DNA of 9,785 bases from Halobacteriaceae archaeon Tc-Br11_E2g27. Lineage in GTDB: Archaea; Halobacteriota; Halobacteria; Halobacteriales; Haloarculaceae. The position numbers were made by a program, and so were the translations under genes. Below the pieces are notes generated by a model, which worked only from the letters and a program-made list of their open reading frames with translations, was not told where the DNA came from and did no database searches. The number at the start of each line of letters is the position of its first letter. The first letter of the stretch is position 1. Shown here in pieces: positions 5,542-9,785 of this stretch. The stretch spans positions 1 to 9,785 of the forward strand of contig LKNH01000083.1 of NCBI GenBank assembly GCA_001564135.1, in the 5' to 3' direction.

Positions 5542-6777
5542 CTACCGTTCTGCATCTATTGGTTTCTCGCCGTTTTCCTGGTCGGTCGTCTCGTCGATAT
5601 CGTCTTCCTGTCCACCAAACAAGCTAATCCCGTTCCCGATGGAAAGTGTTTCACTCAATCCGGAACCATTTTCAGGGTCAGCAAGCGGGTCACGGTCAGT
5701 TACCAGCGTCGGCCCGGATTCGGTATAATACCAGTCATCCGAAACGACAACAAACCGGTCGCGGTCGGCATCCTCGATGACTCGATTGTTCGTATCAATC
5801 GCGACATCAACGAGGTCTTCGAGCGTCTCAACGTAGATTCCCTCGCCATCGAGTGCTGAATCGGGAATCGAGCCAACGCTAATCCAGTCGTCGTACTCGG
5901 TTCGTTGTGCCTGGTTCGAGAGGAAACTGCGTTCTGTTTCGGTGGGGGCAAACTCATCACGGCTCTTGACAATGACTGCAACGCCAAGCCCAATGAGAGA
6001 GCCACCGAACAGAAGCAACGAACCGAACGAGCGCAATAGCCCATACTCTACCTGTGATTCAGTTACGACCGTCGTATCGTGTGACTCAGCGACATCAGCG
6101 TTTGCTTCGACACCGAACGTTGCACCATCCGGGTCAACGACCAGTTCATCCCGATGAGATGTCCGGACAGACTCTCCGTTGACAGTGCCAGTCGTCTGCG
6201 TATCGAACTGGACTTCGACGTGCGTCGTGCCAACGCTGGCTCCAAGGTCATCTTCTATCTGGTCGAGTTCTGCCTCAATCTCGGCAACGTCCAGCGAGAC
6301 GGGAACTGTAACTGACTCACCCGGTCCCACATCCGTTACGTGTTCCTGTCCGAGGGGTTCTCGCTGCTCCCAGTAGGGCTGGTTATCGTCATCCAGCGAC
6401 TGCAACACGAGCTCGGCAGTGACGTCAATATCGAGTTCGCCATCATCCGAAGCGGTATAGTGATACTCATATTCGCTGTTGAGCTCAGGCGAAAGTGTTG
6501 TGAAATACGTCTGCTGGTTAGTGAGTGTCTCATTTTGCTCGAACACAGCATTTGGCTGTGTGACCTCGGCAAAATGGGACAGTTCAGAGTTCTCATCCCA
6601 AGAGGAAACGAGTTCCTCCTCTGTCTCCGTGGCCGGATCAATAAATGTCCCATAGGCAAGCCAGCCACCGAGCATCGCAAGGATAACGAGTGCGATAACG
6701 ATGGCTGGAAACCATCGGTTGAATCGTTCTTTCAGGCGAATCGACCGCATCTGTTCTGAATCTGTGTTAGGTGGCAT
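5542..6777 (-). CDS. DUF5305 family membrane protein, partner gene of the signal peptidase
   Basis: A 411-residue protein with two membrane helices, at about 24-42 and 250-270. Between them is a 200-residue extracellular region (about 45-248), rich in beta-forming stretches and acidic residues (YFTTLSPELNSEYEYHYTAS, PGESVTVPVSLDV), with a charged segment EIEAELDQIEDDL at 166-178. The cytoplasmic part (271-411) includes a compact domain, WISVGSIPDS, ETLEDLVDVAIDTNNRVI and FVVVSDDWYYT (298-351), then a variable acidic tail. Layout and motifs fit what I recall of DUF5305, whose function is not known and which often lies beside signal peptidase genes in archaea. Its start is 14 bases after the signal peptidase stop, so translation in one operon is likely. 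ATG 6777 is used; ATG 6750 is an alternative. A role as accessory or assembly factor for exported proteins is inference. Confidence 0.82.
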   Translation of the reverse strand: MPPNTDSEQMRSIRLKERFNRWFPAIVIALVILAMLGGWLAYGTFIDPATETEEELVSSWDENSELSHFAEVTQPNAVFEQNETLTNQQTYFTTLSPELNSEYEYHYTASDDGELDIDVTAELVLQSLDDDNQPYWEQREPLGQEHVTDVGPGESVTVPVSLDVAEIEAELDQIEDDLGASVGTTHVEVQFDTQTTGTVNGESVRTSHRDELVVDPDGATFGVEANADVAESHDTTVVTESQVEYGLLRSFGSLLLFGGSLIGLGVAVIVKSRDEFAPTETERSFLSNQAQRTEYDDWISVGSIPDSALDGEGIYVETLEDLVDVAIDTNNRVIEDADRDRFVVVSDDWYYTESGPTLVTDRDPLADPENGSGLSETLSIGNGISLFGGQEDDIDETTDQENGEKPIDAER

Positions 6778-6791
6778 GGCTATCGTTGGTA

Positions 6792-7946
6792 TCAGTTACT
6801 GCGCAAACGTGAGAGGAGACCGCGAGTTCGGTGGTGTTCGCGCCGACGAAGCCGTATCTGACCAGTCGGACCGCGGAACACAATCCAAAGAGCGAGGACC
6901 GGAATCGAGATGACTGTATTAATCAGCAGGTAAGGCAACCAGGGGTGGACCCCGTATGCACCGTCAAGGATGGATGCTGGCAAGATTGCAAAGTACCGAT
7001 GTTCACTCATCGAACGAGGATAATACCCAGTCTCTTCCGGAGCAGTGAACGTTATCGTGGCATTGACGCTCTCATTGTGTGCGAGTCGATGTGTCTTGGA
7101 TTCGATATCGACTCCAGGGCTTTGTGCCTCAAGATAGGAGACGGTAGGGACGAAGCCGCTATTGTGGAGTTGCGCATCGAAGGAGTCGGTTTCACCAGCC
7201 GGGATAATCGTCGGGTTCTCCGAATCGCCTTCCGTACTCACGATTCCATAGGTTTCCGTCCCTCCTGGACCGACCATCCCCGCTGTTGCGCCGACCCAGA
7301 GCACAACCAGACAGCCCACCAGAACGTATCGGGCGTCAATGACGCCCGTAAGTGAGCGGGCACGCGAGCGGGTCCGCTCACGAGCGCTTTCCCCCACAAA
7401 GGTCCCGGCAAGTGCCAACAGACCTAGCACAAACAACAGGATTGCGAGCTGTTCCGAGCCGAGCTGTGGCGTGCCAAAGAGCCCGGCAAGGAAGCCTTCA
7501 AAATAATCAACGACGCCACCGAGAGTATCGGCTGCGGTCCCAAGATGTGGAATGGTTACAACCTCACCGTTGACTGTTAGTGCGACTGCCTTCACCTCCC
7601 CATCCGTTATCGGGGGGTCTCCAGTCCCCTGGTCGGTGAACGGATTATTATCTCCCTGAGTGATATAACCGCCTTGTCGCTCATCGACGACACGATGAGT
7701 CGTTGTCGCCCCATCCTCGACCGCATCCGCCTGGAATACAACGACATCCCCTGACTCAACATCACCAGCAAGAGCATGGGGGACCGGAATGAACCCGTCC
7801 CCTTCGTCCATCGTTGGTTCCATGCTCCCGCTTTCGATATGTCCAATCAACACCGGGTAGCCAAGCAGGTGTCCGGCAAGCAACGACAGGGCAAGAACAC
7901 CGATGAGGGCAACAGCAACAACCGTAAACACTCGACGGAGCGTCAT
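6792..7946 (-). CDS. Signal peptidase I, archaeal/SipW type, with C-terminal extracellular domain
   Basis: A 384-residue membrane protease of family S26 that removes signal peptides from exported proteins. Helix 1 spans about 5-28. The catalytic serine is Ser41 in IESGSMEPTM. The usual bacterial lysine is replaced by His84 in TTTHRVVD, and the third residue is Asp99 in ITQGDNNPF, giving the Ser-His-Asp set of Sec11, archaeal and SipW enzymes. Beyond the about 150-residue catalytic part come helices at 166-184 and 206-224. Then follows a beta-rich segment (about 228-335) with sugar-modifiable NES and NAT sites, and a last helix near 336-357. Plain archaeal signal peptidases lack this extension. 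ATG 7946 is chosen over an in-frame ATG at 8060 because helix 1 follows at once and the added 38 residues look unlike protein. A GGAGGAGGGG stretch (7956-7965) lies upstream. DUF5305 follows in the same operon. Confidence 0.9.
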   Translation of the reverse strand: MTLRRVFTVVAVALIGVLALSLLAGHLLGYPVLIGHIESGSMEPTMDEGDGFIPVPHALAGDVESGDVVVFQADAVEDGATTTHRVVDERQGGYITQGDNNPFTDQGTGDPPITDGEVKAVALTVNGEVVTIPHLGTAADTLGGVVDYFEGFLAGLFGTPQLGSEQLAILLFVLGLLALAGTFVGESARERTRSRARSLTGVIDARYVLVGCLVVLWVGATAGMVGPGGTETYGIVSTEGDSENPTIIPAGETDSFDAQLHNSGFVPTVSYLEAQSPGVDIESKTHRLAHNESVNATITFTAPEETGYYPRSMSEHRYFAILPASILDGAYGVHPWLPYLLINTVISIPVLALWIVFRGPTGQIRLRRREHHRTRGLLSRLRSN

Positions 7947-8024
7947 CTGTTTTGGCCCCTCCTCCAGTTTGGTTGGTCCGGCATCTACACACGACGAGAC
8001 ACAGGAATTACCCTTTGTAACTCT

Positions 8025-8057
8025 GCGTATACCAGATTGGTACGGGGCATATACCAG
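8025..8057. repeat. Direct repeat GC(G/A)TATACCAG, period 22
   Basis: Copies at 8025-8035 and 8047-8057 match at 10 of 11 positions. A 22-base spacing is about two helical turns, so bound proteins would face the same side of the DNA. On the minus strand the repeats read CTGGTATA, and either could also be the TATA box of the signal peptidase operon. Confidence 0.45.
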
Positions 8058-8158
8058 CAAATCAGGTTCGTAGATACGATAGTTGCAGGTTACTTACGAT
8101 GTGTTGAGTTTCATCTTCAAGAGTCAGGCCAAGTGTGAAATCTAGTAGCAAGCGGATA

Positions 8159-8169
8159 CCAATAATACC
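8159..8169 (+). promoter_or_regulatory. TATA-like element of the zinc-ribbon membrane protein gene
   Basis: CCAATAATACC is centred about 25 bases before the ATG at 8188. No Shine-Dalgarno motif at a good distance is present, so a leaderless transcript is likely. Confidence 0.45.
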
Positions 8170-8187
8170 GCGTTTCCGAGAAAGGGT

Positions 8188-9015
8188 ATGTACAGAGTCA
8201 CCGAGAAAGTGGCCACGCTTATCGCCCGACTCAAACAACCCGAGTATACCGGCGAGAATCGATGTGTTGCCTGTACCGTGTTGAACACAGCTATTGCAGT
8301 TGCTGGGACGATAGCGATTGCAATTGTCTCTATTCCGATTGCTGTCGGCGTGTTTGTTGTTTCAATAGCTGTCATCGGCCTCCGCGGCTATCTCATCCCT
8401 GGAACCCCGACGCTTGTTACATATTTGCCTGACTGGGTTCACAACCAGATCGGTCCCGGTCAACACGACCACGACCGCAGACAGGGTAGTTCCGAGAACG
8501 GTTCGGTGATTGATGTCGAATCGACATTAAAACAGACCGGGATTATCAAGGAGTGCGACGACGAAGATGACCTCTGTCTCACCGACGAATTTCAAAGTGA
8601 TTGGCGACTAGCGATGGACCACTTTGGGAGTCGGCCGAACCAACGTGCGCGGTTAGCAGAGACGCTTGATATACCGCCGGAACGGATATCATTCGAAGGA
8701 ACTGATAGCGAGTTTTTAGTATACGTTGAGGACGTCCGTGCCGGACGGTGGGTTTCTGAGGCAGCATTCATAGCTGACCTCGCCAGCGAGCAGGTTCTGA
8801 GTACTGGATTATCTCAGTGGAGCCAGTTTTCGGATGCCGAACGAACTGAGCTACTAGTTTCTCTTCGTACCTTTCTCGACCGGTGTCCCTCATGTGATGG
8901 GCCTGTCGAAGCAAACCAATCCGTCCGACAGTCGTGTTGTCGTGGTGATATCGTCGCTGTGACCGGCTCCTGCGGAACCTGTGGTGCGACAGTTTTCAGC
9001 GGTAACCTCTCCTAA
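8188..9015 (+). CDS. Haloarchaeal two-helix membrane protein with C-terminal zinc-ribbon-like Cys cluster, function unknown
   Basis: A 275-residue protein. Near the N-terminus is a QPEYTGENRCVACTVLN stretch (17-33) with a Cys26-x2-Cys29 pair. It is followed by a hydrophobic region of about 31-66 that can form two membrane helices, then GYLIPGTPTLVTYLPD (67-82). I recall this head in other haloarchaeal hypothetical proteins but know no role. The rest (about 90-275) is soluble, probably cytoplasmic. It ends in a zinc-ribbon-like cluster: Cys233-x2-Cys236, Cys250-Cys251, Cys262-x2-Cys265. The middle (DWRLAMDHFGSRPNQRARLAE region, 138-158) is helical and without catalytic motifs. The gene stands alone on the plus strand between the signal peptidase operon and the secreted-protein gene, with a TATA-like element 25 bases before the ATG. 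It could be a regulator or membrane scaffold; a role in the export module is not shown. Confidence 0.8.
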   Translation: MYRVTEKVATLIARLKQPEYTGENRCVACTVLNTAIAVAGTIAIAIVSIPIAVGVFVVSIAVIGLRGYLIPGTPTLVTYLPDWVHNQIGPGQHDHDRRQGSSENGSVIDVESTLKQTGIIKECDDEDDLCLTDEFQSDWRLAMDHFGSRPNQRARLAETLDIPPERISFEGTDSEFLVYVEDVRAGRWVSEAAFIADLASEQVLSTGLSQWSQFSDAERTELLVSLRTFLDRCPSCDGPVEANQSVRQSCCRGDIVAVTGSCGTCGATVFSGNLS

Positions 9016-9029
9016 AGTGGTCGGTTCGG

Positions 9030-9045
9030 AAAAAGAAGTTGAAAA
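9030..9045 (-). terminator. T-tract terminator of the secreted-protein gene
   Basis: On the minus strand, 34-49 bases after the stop at 9079, two T-runs (TTTT and TTTTT, from A-runs at 9042-9045 and 9030-9034) occur close together. Archaeal RNA polymerase stops at such tracts without a hairpin. The converging plus-strand gene ends at 9015 and has no comparable T-run on its own strand. Confidence 0.4.
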
Positions 9046-9078
9046 TTAGTTTCTACTGGCGCAGCAGGTTGAGGCAGT

Positions 9079-9785
9079 TCACTGCTGGAAATCCAACTCG
9101 CCGTTATTGAACTGGTCGAGACAATCGGCAATGTCGAGTGCTTCCCCGCGGCGGTCCGTGCCCGGCGGCAGATACGAACCTGTGCCATCAAAGTTGATAT
9201 CATCGAGCAAGGCTTGCCCGAGGTCAATCTGTTCTTCGACGTTTTCACAGGTATCAGGGTCGCCGCCTGGGTTGGTTGGCACGTCACGTTCACGGTTGAG
9301 TTTGGCGGCGAGCAGCTGTGCGGCAAGTGCATAGGCACCATCGTTGGCACGAACCGTTCCATCAAGGTCGCGTTTTCCAAGAATTTCGGTTGCCCCGCAG
9401 GTGTCCGTAACCGGTGGGTCTCCCTCTCCGTCGCGGGTAATCAACAGGTCACCAAGATTGATACCACTCGCATCTTCAAGCGTCTGCCCGAGGATATCTT
9501 CTTGTCCACCGGGCGTACAGTCACCGCTCCAGTTTCGCCAGAACCCGATGGTTCGCGGTTCGCCTTCAACTGGTGGGTCGACAGAAGAGGGACATTCCTC
9601 ATCTGCGATAATCTTGATAATATTGTCAAACTCATCAAGCAACTGGTCACCTTCTTTGAGGCCCTTCGTGTTTACCTCAATACCAATACAGAGGCAGTCA
9701 CCGACATCGAGAATCAGGCTGTTGTCTTCACCGATAATACTTTGTCCAGGGTCGTTTTCAAGGTAGAAATCAACGCGCCGGTCGC
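9079..9785 (-). CDS. C-terminal part of a probably extracellular protein with GFWxN domain (5' end off window)
   Basis: The frame is open from the right edge of the window to the TGA at 9079, giving 234 residues of a longer protein. The N-terminal visible part (1-64) is beta-rich, with DVGDCLCIGIEVNTKGL and GDQLLDEFDNIIKIIADEEC; this recalls the F-D-N/D-I/V-F/I-x-I strand of TasA/DUF1102-like secreted proteins, but the match is weak. Next is TIGFWRNWSGDC (78-89), then a Gly/Asp-rich stretch and AYALAAQLLAAKLN (150-163). A GFWKNH motif followed by a QLIAAKLN helix recurs in secreted bacterial proteins of unknown function. Cysteines at 30, 32, 64, 89, 129, 179 and 221 suggest disulfides outside the cell. 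The signal peptide and start lie beyond base 9785. Lack of hydrophobic helices and high Asp content fit a soluble or surface protein. Confidence 0.72.
   Translation of the reverse strand, partial: DRRVDFYLENDPGQSIIGEDNSLILDVGDCLCIGIEVNTKGLKEGDQLLDEFDNIIKIIADEECPSSVDPPVEGEPRTIGFWRNWSGDCTPGGQEDILGQTLEDASGINLGDLLITRDGEGDPPVTDTCGATEILGKRDLDGTVRANDGAYALAAQLLAAKLNRERDVPTNPGGDPDTCENVEEQIDLGQALLDDINFDGTGSYLPPGTDRRGEALDIADCLDQFNNGELDFQQ

Larger units (their letters stand above)
7947..8187. promoter_or_regulatory. Divergent intergenic region between signal peptidase and zinc-ribbon membrane protein genes
   Basis: This 241-base stretch is the longest gene-free part of the window. It contains no convincing small gene. 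For the minus strand it holds a purine-rich Shine-Dalgarno-like stretch (GGAGGAGGGG, 7956-7965) and two GYATATACC-like repeats (8025-8057) that could serve as TATA elements, implying a leader of about 55-80 bases for the signal peptidase. For the plus strand it holds an AT-rich element at 8159-8169. Both transcripts must start within it. Confidence 0.55.

Noticed and set aside
5223..5627. 134-residue plus-strand open frame crossing the aglF-DUF5305 gap
   Set aside because: It is antisense to aglF and the end of the DUF5305 gene, Arg/Ser-rich, with no recognisable motif. The gap contains the aglF promoter.
7947..8060. 38-residue N-terminal extension of the signal peptidase from an in-frame ATG at 8060
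   Set aside because: The added residues contain two Cys and no family similarity, and would precede the first membrane helix. The repeats and likely promoter elements also lie in this stretch.
9640..9642. TTG at 9642 as the start of the secreted-protein gene
   Set aside because: The same frame continues open for 47 more codons to the window edge with sensible residues, so the gene starts outside the window.
1..9785. CRISPR array, tRNA or rRNA gene, insertion sequence
   Set aside because: No regularly spaced repeat series, no cloverleaf or rRNA-like stretch, and no transposase or paired terminal inverted repeats were seen. The two direct repeats found have only two copies each.

Overview
The window reads as chromosomal DNA of a haloarchaeon. 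The proteins are rich in Asp and Glu. Several families are typical of Halobacteria: a SAMP2-type ubiquitin-like modifier, an AglF-type nucleotidyltransferase, a fused CtaA/CtaB heme synthase, DUF5305, and a Ser-His-Asp signal peptidase. Several genes have an AT-rich TATA-like element about 25-30 bases before the start codon, as expected for leaderless archaeal transcripts. GC content looks to be about 50-55% by eye. That is low for the class and recalls genera such as Haloquadratum or Halonotius, but I cannot name the organism.

Layout. Bases 1-645 (minus) hold the N-terminal part of a membrane histidine kinase, cut by the window edge. A small plus-strand gene of unknown function (748-1020) converges on a co-directional minus-strand block. 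Reading leftwards from 5404, that block is aglF, samp2, a GNAT acetyltransferase, a helix-hairpin-helix/DEDDy nuclease, a heme A/heme O synthase fusion (ctaB), and an MBL-fold hydrolase. These look like several short units rather than one operon: aglF, the nuclease and ctaB each have a plausible promoter, while samp2 and the GNAT gene are 13 bases apart and probably form one unit.

The right third (5542-9785) looks like a cell-surface secretion region. A signal peptidase I of the archaeal/SipW/Sec11 catalytic type is followed 14 bases later by a DUF5305 membrane protein. Across a plus-strand gene for a two-helix membrane protein with a Cys-rich, zinc-ribbon-like tail (8188-9015) lies the C-terminal part of a Cys-containing, probably extracellular protein with a GFWxN motif (9079 to the window edge). 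Signal peptidase, DUF5305 and TasA/SipW-type secreted proteins recur together in archaea (recalled knowledge, not searched), so this region is my best candidate for a dedicated export or surface-fibre module.

Non-coding structure worth attention: a 20-base near-palindrome directly before the ctaB start; an 18/20 direct repeat with 28-base period before samp2; and an 11-base direct repeat with 22-base period in the divergent promoter before the signal peptidase. I found no RNA genes, insertion sequences or CRISPR arrays. No gene-free stretch exceeds 300 bases; the longest is 7947-8187.
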